64,000 bases of DNA, from the NCBI RefSeq assembly GCF_000027005.1, contig NC_012963.1:1860001-1924000 (forward strand), read 5' to 3'. The DNA comes from Komagataella phaffii GS115 (lineage: Eukaryota > Ascomycota > Pichiomycetes > Pichiales > Pichiaceae). Numbering within the stretch: position 1 is the stretch's first letter; every line of letters starts with the position of its first letter. The notes under the pieces are model-generated. The model was not told the DNA's origin and searched no databases. It saw nothing but the letters and a program-made list of their open reading frames with translations. The position numbers and the translations under genes were made by a program. This document shows, in pieces, positions 19,138 through 29,584 of the stretch.

Positions 19138-21162
19138 ATGGCCAAGACTGATTGGGTGGAAACCCAGACCCGAACGTTTACCAACTGGATTAATAGTAAA
19201 CTGAGATCTATCGATGAAGCCCCCATCAAAGATATTCGAAAGGACTTTTCAGACGGATTGAAACTACTTAAACTACTGTATGCCCTGAGCGAGGATACCA
19301 GTCTTCAGCCTGTTCATTCAAGACCGTTCTTATCTGTTCAAAAGATGGAAAATGTTGCTGTGAGCTTGGAGTTCATGAAGTTCAATGGGTTGCAGTTGCA
19401 TAACATTGGCTCTGATGATATAGTGGAAGGAAACTTGAAATTGTTATTGGGATTAATCTGGACTATTATTTCTCATTATACTATCGTCAAGCATTCAAGT
19501 GATTCGAAAGACCGCGGCTTTGGCGATAAGCGTTCATTCTTATTGGCGTGGGTCCAATCCGTAACGAGTAAATACAATGTTCATGTGTCAAATTTTTCAA
19601 CCAGTTGGAATGATGGCAAGGCCCTGTCTGCTCTGTACGCAGCTCATTGTAGTGGTAAATTCCAGTTCTCCAATCAAGATTGGTCTGATAGAAAACTGGT
19701 GATTACGACCGTCTTAACATTGGCGGAGCATGAACTGTGTATCCCAAAGTTGATTCAGCCTCAAGATCTATTGCAAGTTGAGCCGGATGAGAAATCAGTC
19801 ATGTTGTATATTGTGGAATGGTATATGAGGTTTGCACATACCTCTGAATCGAGTTTGGGTTCGATTTCTCGTTCGGCGTCAGCTAACTTTAGTATTGACG
19901 AACCGAATACTCCCGACACTGAATACACTATCGATGAACAATTGCATATTACGAAGTTTGTCAAGGTGACAGAATCGTTAAAAAGACTACAAGGTGCTTT
20001 CGATACCAGGGCTGAAGCTCTTGTGGAACGAATCAAACTTTGGATCCGTCATTTTGAGACTTTGTATCTGAAATATGACGAATATGAGAAACTAGATGAA
20101 ATAGACACACAATCGATTGACAAACTTGTTGACATCCTAGTGAAAGAAAGATCCAATCTACTTGACTTTAGCAGTTCCGAGAAGTTGCCCATGCTGCAAG
20201 AAAGAGTCGAATTGAGAACGTTACTAAGCAAGATTAAAATTAAAACTAGTCGATACGCATTTGCTCCATACAATCCGGATATCACACTTCACGATATAGA
20301 CAATCTTTGGACATCTTTATTGCAAATCGAGTCCACCTTTTCCACAATAACTGATGACCTTACCAGAAATGCTCAAGCCACTGTGTATTCTAGATTTTTT
20401 TCAAAAGTCAACGAGTTCCAACAGCATGTTTTCACGCAGAATAAGAAACTTTTTGAGGTTCTCTCAATGGATAGCTTAGAATATCAAGTGGAAGAACTCA
20501 AGAAGCTTTCTGAGCAAATCAAGAAGTTTGATTCTTTGTTTCTTGAGTTATCACTTCTTTTTGAAAAGCTTGAAAAATATCACACTGCTCACCTACTGAC
20601 TAATATGGAGTATGATGAGTGCAAGCTTCAGTTCAACGAGTTGGAAAATTGGCTGACCAACATTTTCAAGCTACAGATCATCGATAGACTCAAGTTCATA
20701 GAAGAAGAGTACGCATGCTCGACGGACTCATATGATATACCTGACTGGCAACTAAATAATTGCAAACAACTTTTTCAAGAATGCGATATCGGGGCCAAGG
20801 GATATCTCAATAAGTCTGAGTTTACCACTTGTATGGAGAGGGTTTTCAACGACGATAACAAACTTCCCGTATCGGAGATTCATGAAATTTTTGAATCGGA
20901 TATAAATCAGAACAACAATACATTGCGTGGGTTGAAGCTGGAAGCATTTCTTTCAACGGTAGGTTCCTTACTGGAGAATGAAACCATTGAATTGGACAAA
21001 GAGCTAAGCTCGTCATTGCAGAAATATTTCAAAACTTTGAATGAAAATGCTCAAGGATACGATAAGGTCCAGCAGATAGTAACGGAGCTTACTAATGCCC
21101 CGTTGAGCCAGTTTGTTGTAGACCTGGAGAGATTATCAATTGATAGTAGGAACGAACAATAA
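19138..21162 (+). CDS. AIN1: Alpha-actinin (actin cross-linking protein)
   Basis: 674 residues. The N-terminus (WVETQTRTFTNWINSKL) opens the first of two calponin-homology domains (about residues 5-110 and 125-230, with FLLAWVQ and FSTSWNDGKALSAL), forming an actin-binding domain. A central helical region (about 270-540) corresponds to short spectrin-type repeats. The C-terminus (about 540-650) has degenerate EF-hands (LFQECDIGAKGYLNKSEF). The length is close to fission yeast Ain1 (621), which bundles actin in the cytokinetic ring. Saccharomyces cerevisiae has no alpha-actinin, so its presence here is notable. The EF-hand loops lack several calcium-ligand acids, so calcium binding is doubtful. 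The ATG at 19138 gives the canonical start. Confidence 0.9.
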   Translation: MAKTDWVETQTRTFTNWINSKLRSIDEAPIKDIRKDFSDGLKLLKLLYALSEDTSLQPVHSRPFLSVQKMENVAVSLEFMKFNGLQLHNIGSDDIVEGNLKLLLGLIWTIISHYTIVKHSSDSKDRGFGDKRSFLLAWVQSVTSKYNVHVSNFSTSWNDGKALSALYAAHCSGKFQFSNQDWSDRKLVITTVLTLAEHELCIPKLIQPQDLLQVEPDEKSVMLYIVEWYMRFAHTSESSLGSISRSASANFSIDEPNTPDTEYTIDEQLHITKFVKVTESLKRLQGAFDTRAEALVERIKLWIRHFETLYLKYDEYEKLDEIDTQSIDKLVDILVKERSNLLDFSSSEKLPMLQERVELRTLLSKIKIKTSRYAFAPYNPDITLHDIDNLWTSLLQIESTFSTITDDLTRNAQATVYSRFFSKVNEFQQHVFTQNKKLFEVLSMDSLEYQVEELKKLSEQIKKFDSLFLELSLLFEKLEKYHTAHLLTNMEYDECKLQFNELENWLTNIFKLQIIDRLKFIEEEYACSTDSYDIPDWQLNNCKQLFQECDIGAKGYLNKSEFTTCMERVFNDDNKLPVSEIHEIFESDINQNNNTLRGLKLEAFLSTVGSLLENETIELDKELSSSLQKYFKTLNENAQGYDKVQQIVTELTNAPLSQFVVDLERLSIDSRNEQ

Positions 21163-21444
21163 CGAAAATTACGAACTGCATAGCATAATGATTCTGTAAA
21201 ACTACCAACAACTTTTCTGTACGTATAATTACTTACCCTAGAAAAGTTAGGCAACGCCTGAGAAACTTCATCTGGCAAGAATGTTCATATAACTTTCTTC
21301 ACTCCTCGTCACCCCTAGATGTCGGATGTTTGAACACCTCTTCGTATTTTTTTTTTTTTCGTAGTATGAAAGAGAGTATTCTGTAAATTTTTTTTTAGAT
21401 TACAGTTAAACTAGTTCTCTAAGAAAAAACTGCAACCTTTGGAA
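21163..21444. promoter_or_regulatory. ERB1 promoter with poly(dT) tracts
   Basis: Runs of 13 T at 21347-21359 and 9 T at 21388-21396 precede the ATG at 21445. Such poly(dA:dT) tracts keep yeast promoters nucleosome-free. I found no exact PAC (GATGAG) word here. Confidence 0.45.
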
Positions 21445-23904
21445 ATGGTAACACGTTCAGCAAACAAGCGGACGGAATCAGCAAGATCCAAAAATGAGAA
21501 GAAGCGTGCTCATGAAGAACCTTCTCCAGAGGATGTTGTGGAACTAGATTCCTCGGAAGAGGAGTTCGACTTAGATGGTCTAATCGATGAGGGCTCTGAT
21601 GATGAGGGGGAAGAAGATGATGCTGATGAACATCAGGAGGAGCCAGATGAGAACGACAAAGAAGATACAGGATTAGAGGCAGACGAAGAACCTGAATTGG
21701 AGTCAGATTCAGACGTTGAGCTGAACAAAATGCTAGCTCAAGAAGAAGGAGACGATGAATCTTCCGAGTCAGATGCTCCTTCAGAACCACAGGAAGAAAC
21801 AAGTTCGTTGACCGACAAAGTCAAGAACATTAAAATTAGAAGCTACTCGGAAGGTTCAACTAGTATACGAGAAACAACCTATTCAGATGGTAAATTGAGA
21901 CTAATTAGACCTGAAATTGACCCTAAGTACGAGTCTGATGACAGCGAAAAGGAAGAATTTAACACTGTCGGGAATATTCCTCTGTCAGCTTATGAAGAAT
22001 TTCCCCACATTGGTTATGACATCAATGGTAAGAGAATCATGCGTCCAGCTAAGGGCTCCGCTTTAGAACAATTGTTGGAAAGCATTGACTTGCCCGCCGG
22101 TTGGACTGGCTTGTTAGACAGAAATACTGGTGGGGTTATGAATCTTACGCAAGACGAGCTGGAGTTGATTCGCCGAATTCAATCTAATGAGCTGACCGAT
22201 GAAACGCTTGATCCATATGAAGACACTGTTGAATGGTTTTCCTCCAAGGTCGAAGTGATGCCTCTTTCTGACAAGCCTGAACCAAAGAGACGTTTCGTCC
22301 CATCACAACAGGAACAAGTCAAGATTCTCAAGTTGGTCACTGCTATTAGAGAAGGTCGGATTGTTCATCCTGACAAGGTCAAGGAAGAAAAGATTGAAGA
22401 TCCGGTTTATGATCTGTGGCAGGACGCCGAGGACAATACGGTTGATCAGGAGAACAATTGGAGAGCTCCTAAATTAGCGCCTCCTACACATGAGGAGAGT
22501 TACAACCCTCCAGAAGAGTATTTGTTCACAGAAAAAGAAAGAAAAGAATGGGAGGAAACCGACCCAAGTGAACGTAAACTTCAGTTGATCCCTCAAAAGT
22601 TCACGGCACTAAGAAAGGTTCCTGGTTATGCAAACAATATTAAGGAGATATTTGAGAGAAGTTTAGATTTATATTTGGCTCCAAGAGTGAAACAAGCCAA
22701 GTTGAATGTCGACCCGGATTCTCTAATTCCCGAGCTTCCATCACCAAAAGATCTGCGTCCCTTCCCTATTCGTTGTTCTACTATATACGAGGGTCACAGC
22801 GGTCGTATCAGAGCCCTATCCGTTCATCCCTCAGGAATTTGGTTGGCTACTGGTGCTGACGATGGTACTGTGAGAGTTTGGGAGGTTGTATCTGGTAGAG
22901 AAGTTTTCAAGACTACGATTATTACAGAGAGCCATAAGGGAGAAGATTTTATCGAATGCATAGCATGGAACCCAGCTGAAAACTCAGGAATTTTAGCAAT
23001 TGCCGCAGGAGAGCACGTTTATTTAATCGTGCCTCCTATTTTTGGATTTGATATTGAAAATGCTGCGAAGTCTAAGATTGAGCATGGCTTTGGTTATGCT
23101 AAACACGGAAATATTCGCAAGGCTGCCAAGGGTCCATCCAACGCATCTGACGACGAAGACACCACCGAAGCCGTTACTAAACAACACACTTCCTGGTTTA
23201 AGCCAACCCCAGAACAAGCTGATCGAGGAATATCCTTGGTTGTCTCTATGAAGAAGGTCTCTGTCATCAAGAAGATTTCATGGCACCGTAAAGGTGACTA
23301 CTTTGTCACCTCCTCGCCTAATGCTGGAAAAACATCTGTTTTGGTGCACCAGCTTTCAAGACATATTTCGCAGGCCCCATTCAACAAATCAAGAGGAGTC
23401 ATCATGGACGCTAAGTTCCATCCTTTCAAGCCTCAGCTATTTGTTGTATCACAAAGATATATTAGAATTTATGATCTACAGAAACAGGTCCTAGTGAAGA
23501 AATTAGTATCTCAGGCAAGATGGTTGGCTTCTATTGATATACATCCAAGAGGTGACAATGTTATCACTGCCTCTTACGACAAGAGAGTGCTATGGCATGA
23601 TTTAGATTTATCCTCAGAGCCATACAAGACAATGAGGTATCACCAGAAAGCTGTCAGAGCTGTTGCTTTCCACAAAGGAGGGCTACCATTATTCGGTTCA
23701 GCTTCCGACGATGGAACGGTTCATATTTTCCACGGTACCGTTTATGATGATCTGATGTCCAATCCATTGTTAGTTCCTTTGAAGAAGCTAACTGGTCATC
23801 GCGTAATCCAGAGTCTAGGAGTATTGAATATGGAATGGCATCCCAAAGAAGCATGGGTCTTCACATCTGGAGCAGATGCTACTGCCCGTCTTTGGACTAC
23901 ATAG
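21445..23904 (+). CDS. ERB1: Ribosome biogenesis protein Erb1 (BOP1)
   Basis: 819 residues from ATG 21445; the frame extends two codons upstream only via a non-ATG codon. Erb1 joins Nop7 and Ytm1 in the PeBoW complex for 27S pre-rRNA processing and 60S assembly in the nucleolus. The N-terminal 130 residues are strongly acidic. The BOP1 N-terminal domain spans about 160-420 with [10 protein letters not shown] and [19 protein letters not shown] seven-bladed WD40 domain follows (about 440-819), starting [15 protein letters not shown] and ending [12 protein letters not shown]. An acidic-basic insert sits in the propeller near residue 560. It is complete and typical in length for the family. Confidence 0.96.
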   Translation: MVTRSANKRTESARSKNEKKRAHEEPSPEDVVELDSSEEEFDLDGLIDEGSDDEGEEDDADEHQEEPDENDKEDTGLEADEEPELESDSDVELNKMLAQEEGDDESSESDAPSEPQEETSSLTDKVKNIKIRSYSEGSTSIRETTYSDGKLRLIRPEIDPKYESDDSEKEEFNTVGNIPLSAYEEFPHIGYDINGKRIMRPAKGSALEQLLESIDLPAGWTGLLDRNTGGVMNLTQDELELIRRIQSNELTDETLDPYEDTVEWFSSKVEVMPLSDKPEPKRRFVPSQQEQVKILKLVTAIREGRIVHPDKVKEEKIEDPVYDLWQDAEDNTVDQENNWRAPKLAPPTHEESYNPPEEYLFTEKERKEWEETDPSERKLQLIPQKFTALRKVPGYANNIKEIFERSLDLYLAPRVKQAKLNVDPDSLIPELPSPKDLRPFPIRCSTIYEGHSGRIRALSVHPSGIWLATGADDGTVRVWEVVSGREVFKTTIITESHKGEDFIECIAWNPAENSGILAIAAGEHVYLIVPPIFGFDIENAAKSKIEHGFGYAKHGNIRKAAKGPSNASDDEDTTEAVTKQHTSWFKPTPEQADRGISLVVSMKKVSVIKKISWHRKGDYFVTSSPNAGKTSVLVHQLSRHISQAPFNKSRGVIMDAKFHPFKPQLFVVSQRYIRIYDLQKQVLVKKLVSQARWLASIDIHPRGDNVITASYDKRVLWHDLDLSSEPYKTMRYHQKAVRAVAFHKGGLPLFGSASDDGTVHIFHGTVYDDLMSNPLLVPLKKLTGHRVIQSLGVLNMEWHPKEAWVFTSGADATARLWTT

Positions 23905-23938
23905 AATGTATAATAACAATAGAATTTTCTTTCAATTA

Positions 23939-25636
23939 TCATGTACGAACATCAGGCTCCTCTCTACCTACAAACTTCTGGAATTGCAAAAAGTTCAACA
24001 CAAAACGGACATCATCGGCTAAAAACTCTGATGCAGATAAAGAGTTCTTAGATTTGTCAGATGTATGTTTCTCCAAGTACAAACGAATTGTGGCACCAGA
24101 AGATCCGGTACCAGACAGTCTGACAATAAATCTCAAGCCGGAAGTAAACTTAACAAACAAACCTTGCTTTGATGAGACAGAACCATCCAAGTCGGTGTAT
24201 GAGAAGTTAGCAGCTTCCTTGACTGTGTAGCCTGGAGCTAGCTCTGAACCAACAAAAGAGGTATCATCAACCTTCTCTTGTAGGAATTCAATCAATTTGT
24301 TGGCTGGGATCGACTCGCATCCTTCATAATCGTATCTGGTAAAGAAAGTTCTACCATATGTTTCCCAGAAGTTTTTCTGGACTAATGCAATAGTGGCACC
24401 TCCTTCAATTTCTGGATGCTGAGCATCAAATGCAGCAAGGACATTCAGCCATGCAACAATGGCCCATAAACCGTCTTTTTCCCTGATATGGTCAGAACCA
24501 GTTCCGAAACTCTCTTCCCCACAAATGGACAGCTTTTTGGCATCAAAAAGAGCACAGAAAAACTTCCATCCTGTAGGGACTTCATAGACATTGAGGCCCT
24601 TTGCTTTGGCAACCAAATCCAAAGCTCCACTTGTTGGCATAGATCTTGCTAAGCCGTGAACTCCAAGTTTCTTGAAATATGGAATAGATTCAGCGTGCTC
24701 CGCAATGATTGCGACGGAATCACCAGGAGATACAAAAGTAGAGGCACCATAAATCATATTTCTGTCACCATCACCATCAGAGGCAGCACCAAACGCGATG
24801 TTTTCCTTGTCTACTCTGTCAACTAAGGTCTTTGCATAGGTAAGGTTTGGATCCGGGTGCAGCCCACCAAAATCAGCCTTGGGAACACAATTTTGAATTG
24901 AAGACTCCGGCAGTCCTAATTCATCAATGAAGATCGACTTTCCATAAGGACCAGTTACACCATTCAATGCATCAAACAGAACCTTAAACCCCTCTGGGGA
25001 TCTACGTTTGATGAAGGACTTGATCAGTGGGAAATCAAAAATATCCTTTAGCATTTCAACATAAGCCTCTGTTGAATGAATAATATCAACTTCCAATGGT
25101 CCACATTTGCTGAGTCCCAGTTTAGAAAGGTCAATGGTGGGTAGATTCTCAATAATCTTGTATTCCGTCAAGGCTAATGATTTGGCAAACATTTTGTCAG
25201 TAACAGTTTCTGGTGCCGGACCACCATTACTGAGATTGTATTTGATTCCCAGATCATTAGTTGGTCCACCAGGATTATGAGAAGCGGTCAGGATGATTCC
25301 ACCTGTAGGTTTGACATCCTTGTACGTCCTGATAATATGGGAAGTAGCCGGAGTGGATAGAATACCATTCTGTCCTACAATGATACGTTTGACACCGTTG
25401 GCCAAGCCAATCTTGGCAATCAATTGAACGACTGTATCGTTGTAATATCTTCCATCGCCACCAATTACAAGGACCGAATCCTGCGCACCCTCGGGGATGG
25501 AATCAAAGATTGCTTGGAGGAAATTCTCGGTGTAATTTGGCTGCTGAAAGACCGTCACCTTCTTTCTGAGACCGGAAGTACCTGGCTTCTGATCCGAGAA
25601 GGCAGTGGTTGGAACAATTCTAGGGCTAAATGACAT
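23939..25636 (-). CDS. PGM2: Phosphoglucomutase
   Basis: 565 residues. It interconverts glucose-1-phosphate and glucose-6-phosphate in the cytosol, linking glycolysis to UDP-glucose, glycogen, trehalose and cell-wall precursors. The phosphorylated active-site serine is Ser119 in TASHNPGG. The Mg-binding loop DGDGDRN and the sugar-specificity loop ESFGTGSDHIREKDG are visible, as is the C-terminal phosphate-binding loop with RLSGTGSSGATIR. All four alpha-D-phosphohexomutase domains are present, and the length equals yeast Pgm1/Pgm2 (about 570). It is convergent with ERB1, with only 34 bp between stop codons. Assigning PGM1 versus PGM2 is not possible from sequence alone. Confidence 0.96.
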   Translation of the reverse strand: MSFSPRIVPTTAFSDQKPGTSGLRKKVTVFQQPNYTENFLQAIFDSIPEGAQDSVLVIGGDGRYYNDTVVQLIAKIGLANGVKRIIVGQNGILSTPATSHIIRTYKDVKPTGGIILTASHNPGGPTNDLGIKYNLSNGGPAPETVTDKMFAKSLALTEYKIIENLPTIDLSKLGLSKCGPLEVDIIHSTEAYVEMLKDIFDFPLIKSFIKRRSPEGFKVLFDALNGVTGPYGKSIFIDELGLPESSIQNCVPKADFGGLHPDPNLTYAKTLVDRVDKENIAFGAASDGDGDRNMIYGASTFVSPGDSVAIIAEHAESIPYFKKLGVHGLARSMPTSGALDLVAKAKGLNVYEVPTGWKFFCALFDAKKLSICGEESFGTGSDHIREKDGLWAIVAWLNVLAAFDAQHPEIEGGATIALVQKNFWETYGRTFFTRYDYEGCESIPANKLIEFLQEKVDDTSFVGSELAPGYTVKEAANFSYTDLDGSVSSKQGLFVKFTSGLRFIVRLSGTGSSGATIRLYLEKHTSDKSKNSLSASEFLADDVRFVLNFLQFQKFVGREEPDVRT

Positions 25637-27177
25637 TGAGCACTCTTAACAGTTTTGTATGCTGGGTAGGTAGGTAACTTTGGGGTAGAAGAGATGAGAC
25701 AATAAGACATCCCCAAAGGTGGAGTGCTCCCGCGAAAGGAAGCAACCAGGTGATTGTTCTGTACTTTGCAGATGGAGACCCCCCATTTCTGCTGCTCTTC
25801 CAGGTGACAAAGAGATTAAAAGGGTGCTAAGCATGCTTTTACGTTGTCTTTAACTTGAGAATGAATAGACCGCATGCTACAGACTAAGTTTGTTGGTACG
25901 GCTACTTCCTATCCCCTCTTGAATGGAAGGGGCGACTTCATGAGCCGTCATTAGGTAATTGCGTGAATAATAGTCAGATCTCGAGATCCACATGATGTTT
26001 TAGAACTATTAAAACTAGATTGTCTGTTTGGTGGAATTTTGGAGGTTGTTACTTCAAGTGGTTTGCAAAAGCTGCATGAGATTTGAAGGATTGCTGTGGA
26101 GTAAATCCTGATTGTTCGCAAAACGTATGGCTTGAATCGGTTGTTTTCTGAACTCCAACCATAAAGAGAAACGTCTACATGGAATGGGCTTAGACTGATT
26201 ACAGATTAGCGTTAGGAAGTAATCATTTTTTGCACGGCAATGAACAAGAATCGTGTATTGTCAGCTTAGGCAATGAAAATGCCCAGTGTTTTCAAACAAA
26301 AATGACTGAATATACTTTCTATTTCCATATAGTTGGTTTTAGTAGCATCACAGAGATTTGGAAAGAATGATTTATAAATCAAGAACAATGCCCATACTCC
26401 TCATTGATTCTGTCACTAGTGGGAGTCAGTGTTTAGAGTAGTTTTTCGGTACTTGATCGTTGTTAGTCCAAGCTCTCAAGATTAGGCGTTTGAGAGGGAA
26501 GAAACAGAAATCCTGCTAATTCTTGCTTACTGAGGAATTTCATGCCCTCACTTGGTTCATTTGGTTCAAGGATTGGCTGTGTTGGCAAGGCAAACAGATT
26601 TAAGATTATTCACTTTCTCGATCTCATCACCTGCATATCGCTTGACTTGCATATTTCCACAGATCTCAGCATGCGGTATTTCCTGACATTTAATCTGAAA
26701 GTTATCGGTCCCCTGGTTCGCCAACTGGTGCAAGATGCCCCCGATTGTTTTCAGATGGATTCTTGACGCCTTTAGTAACCTCTGAATGTGAGGAGATAAG
26801 CAAGTTCAGCCTTGGTTTTCCCCATGAGGAGGAGCCTATAATCCTTATACAGAGCTCTTAGGCAGGTAGAGTATCACATCAGTTGCCAAATGTCCTTCAA
26901 AGGCTGCTTTCCAGCATCAGAAGGGACTTTCTGATATGACTTGAATGATTTGATTTGTGGTCAAGGCTTGAATCATTTAAATAAGCTTTTCAACTGGAAT
27001 AATAAAATAAATCTGCTCCGTCTATTTCTCTTTGTCGTCAACATCCACTGTTATTCGATGCAAATCCCTAGTAGTCGCTGTGCAATGGTTTCATAAGATC
27101 ACCACAAGAATCCAAAGTTACTTTATCAACTAGTTTAGATCTCATAGATTATATTAGAACTTGTGAACGTCTTCAAT
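25637..27177. other. Largest gene-poor stretch (1.5 kb)
   Basis: It lies between divergently placed PGM2 and the microprotein gene. A 74-codon frame at 26542-26766 has no convincing composition. I see no tRNA, no clear box C/D snoRNA and no long repeat. It is longer than any other spacer in the window, so it may carry a large promoter, a non-coding RNA or an intron-broken gene I did not resolve. Confidence 0.4.
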
Positions 27178-27370
27178 ATGAGTTCAACTATTAATACCAA
27201 GTGAGTGACGTGGTGAAAAATCCAAATGATCATCTACGATGTACCTGGATAGATGCTACTTACTCAGTGTGATCTTGACCATAGCAGTGTTTATATTGCC
27301 TGTTTTTGTTCTTTCAGATTCACTACCACAATTTCTTAACAAAAACGGAGCGGATAGTTCTGCTCCATAA
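27178..27370 (+). CDS. Single-membrane-span microprotein, two exons
   Basis: Exon 1 is 27178-27200 (MSSTINT plus two bases), the intron is 27201-27267 (67 bp; donor GTGAGT, acceptor TACTCAG), and exon 2 is 27268-27370. The joined frame gives 41 residues: an 8-residue polar N-terminus, one hydrophobic helix (VILTIAVFILPVFVL), then a polar tail (SDSLPQFLNKNGADSSAP) and TAA. The exact phase match, a strong donor and a clean transmembrane helix make chance unlikely. No branch point of TACTAAC form is seen; TGCTACTTAC is the nearest. The family was not recognised; size and layout resemble small ER or mitochondrial membrane subunits. It sits 246 bp from the convergent TAF14 stop. Confidence 0.62.
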
Positions 27371-27616
27371 GTCCAAAATGTCCTCAATTGGGTGCTACCT
27401 TGCCACATATTGCCAAAAACCAAAGAAATCTTCAGTAATCGTGTGCGTTCAATTCCTAGTAAAAAGATAAAAGCTGTGGTTGGAGGATTTACTGTCCTTC
27501 ATCCCAAATCATCCATCCACCTAAATGGCATGAACAGCGAAAGGTCAACCCTCTCCCTGCGTAGAGATACTACTTTTCAAATCCAAAGCACGTTTATTTT
27601 GTATTATTTTTTTCTA

Positions 27617-28426
27617 CTACACATCAGCATGTTTCTTGACGTATTCCCACAGACTCTTCAGTAGACTGTCAGGAAGACTGTACAAATCCATTGTAAACTC
27701 TCCCTCGTCCACATCGTTCTTGATATTCATCTCGGGCGACCTGTTGTCGGTAACCATTTGAACTACCCCCAAGAGGTCATCTTCGGACAACTTAGTCAGC
27801 CCATCGGCCAACTTCTCCAAATCAACACCACCTTTTACGGCACCAGAACTAGTCTTGACCTTTTTTGCTTTAACATCACCAACCAAGCTGGTTTTACGTT
27901 TTTCTGTTACACTCGACAGCCCTGGAGTGGTGGCCCCCTCGGACGAAGGAACCGGCCCACTCTCAGCTAACAGGGCCAATAGTCCAGGTTTGTTGGTTGG
28001 AACAGAGATTACGTGGTCCACAATGTATTTTTCTTTCAAAAAGTTCAAATCATGGCTGATTTTGCGTTCTCCTCCTTTTTCAGCAATGGTCAAAGCGATT
28101 TTCATGTCAAACTCTCCCCATCCCTGCTCTTCGATCTTGAACGGAGGCTGCTTGAACACACGAACTGGATTCTCAAAAGTGGGATGCAGGTGGTAAGTAA
28201 CTTTGTCAAAGATGGTAGCTGGGATTTCCTTGCCTTGATCATTAAGTAAAGACACGGAAATTGACCATTTCCTCATCGGGAACCCTTTCTCTATGGGCGG
28301 TATATCCTTGAGTACGTTCTGAGTCGTAGTAATTCTCACGGTACGTTTTAACTGCCATTTTGTTAGTATCGGAAAGATTGGATTGGGCTAATGTTTACCA
28401 TTGGGTCGGTTACTCACATCTGACAT
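27617..28426 (-). CDS. TAF14: YEATS-domain protein Taf14, two exons
   Basis: Exon 1 is only nine bases (ATG TCA GAT, 28426-28418). The intron is 28417-28352 (66 bp; donor GTGAGT, branch TACTAAC at 28368-28362, acceptor GGCAG). Exon 2 runs 28351-27617. Splicing gives MSDLKRTVRITTTQ, matching the yeast N-terminus, where the gene also has a 5' intron. The product is about 247 residues. The YEATS domain (about 10-140) carries PVRQWS-like MRKWSISV, ATIFDKVTYHLHPTF and EEQGWGEF; it reads acylated histone lysines. The C-terminal 75 residues form an ET-like domain. Taf14 is shared by TFIID, TFIIF, INO80, SWI/SNF and NuA3. It is nuclear. Confidence 0.93.
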
Positions 28427-28534
28427 GTATGTTAGTTGGGTTGAGTGTATATTGTTTTCCTTGCAAAATTTCTCGAGCAAAAGAGGGAAAGAGAGAAAGA
28501 GCAGATAGGTGGCCCTACAGAATATTTCTGTAGC

Positions 28535-29290
28535 CTAAAGGGTTAAAAGACCAATTGCCAGAATCAACGGTAGTCCTAGCAGAGAAACCAATCTAAAGGA
28601 AGTTGGTGGATTAGCTGAGTTGGGCACATCTAAGAGATCTGGGAAGTCCTCGTCTACAACAACGGGTGTAGGACGCACCTGGTAAGACCATGGAGCTGTA
28701 GAATTCTTGGGGACTTGGTCATTCTTATATATAGAAGATGAAGCTGAAGAATATGATCCATGGCTAGTATGAGTTTCAGTAAAGGTCTCCTCAGTGTATG
28801 TCTTTTTTGGGTGAGACAATGAAGGAGGTTCAGTTGAGTGAATACTGGAATAAGTAGATGTAAGATCGGTAGAGTAACCAGTTTTACTGGAAATAAGATG
28901 TTCACTAGAATGAGTGGGATAAGGAGTTGTGGTTTCAATCCATTGTCCGGTAGTAGATCCAACTAAAGTCTTTGGTTGGTCTTCAGGGCAATCAGTTGAG
29001 TTTTTAACTGAACTCAGAGGTGATTCAAGGGACCAAGTTAAGGTAGAGTCTTCAGTTTTTGTGTGATGACTTAAGGAGCTCGTAGTAGTAGTCCAGGGAG
29101 CCTCGGTAACAGTAAGTGTTTCAGTACGAGTCACATAAACAGTTACTACACTGGCAGGAGAGCCCAGTTGAAGTCCAAGGTTCTCGCCACTTTGGAACAT
29201 GGCATGTTCAAGAAGACTGTCTGCCTTATAGACTGGGTCTTCGGCATAGGCTAGAGCTATAACCAGCAATAGAGGGGATATCAAGTTCAT
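28535..29290 (-). CDS. GPI-anchored Ser/Thr-rich cell-wall protein
   Basis: 251 residues. A signal peptide covers about residues 1-16 (MNLISPLLLVIALAYA). A short region with TVYVTRTETLTVTEA follows, a motif often found in fungal wall proteins. The middle is about 40% Ser/Thr with Pro and His, suited to dense O-mannosylation, with a few NST/NSS N-glycosylation sites. The last 20 residues are hydrophobic (LLGLPLILAIGLLTL) after small residues, as expected for a GPI-attachment signal. No enzyme domain is visible. It is likely covalently attached to wall glucan or to the plasma membrane. The specific family is not recognised. Confidence 0.8.
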   Translation of the reverse strand: MNLISPLLLVIALAYAEDPVYKADSLLEHAMFQSGENLGLQLGSPASVVTVYVTRTETLTVTEAPWTTTTSSLSHHTKTEDSTLTWSLESPLSSVKNSTDCPEDQPKTLVGSTTGQWIETTTPYPTHSSEHLISSKTGYSTDLTSTYSSIHSTEPPSLSHPKKTYTEETFTETHTSHGSYSSASSSIYKNDQVPKNSTAPWSYQVRPTPVVVDEDFPDLLDVPNSANPPTSFRLVSLLGLPLILAIGLLTL

Positions 29291-29584
29291 TACTAGGGTT
29301 TTGTGTTAGCAAGTAAGGGAAGAAAGAGACCTACAGGACACAGAGAGGATATATACGCGAGAGAGATGGTGGTGCGAATGGGCTTGAAAGGTGAAGATCA
29401 GGAAGGGTAATGTAGACGGCTATAGTCATTGGGCCAGACTCAAGGGGTTAGAAGCACAAATGTCAAGAGAGAGTGGAGAGCCTAGGGTTGTTTCCAACGG
29501 GGGATCGACTAGTCTTGAAATCTCCACCCTTACAGCATTTTTCAATGATTTGGTGTAATAATAAATAGTCTATTCTTCATTCAC

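Noticed and set aside
26542..26766. Plus-strand frame of 74 codons in the large gap
   Set aside because: Composition lacks codon preference and has no domain, signal or family. No splice pattern ties it to a neighbour.
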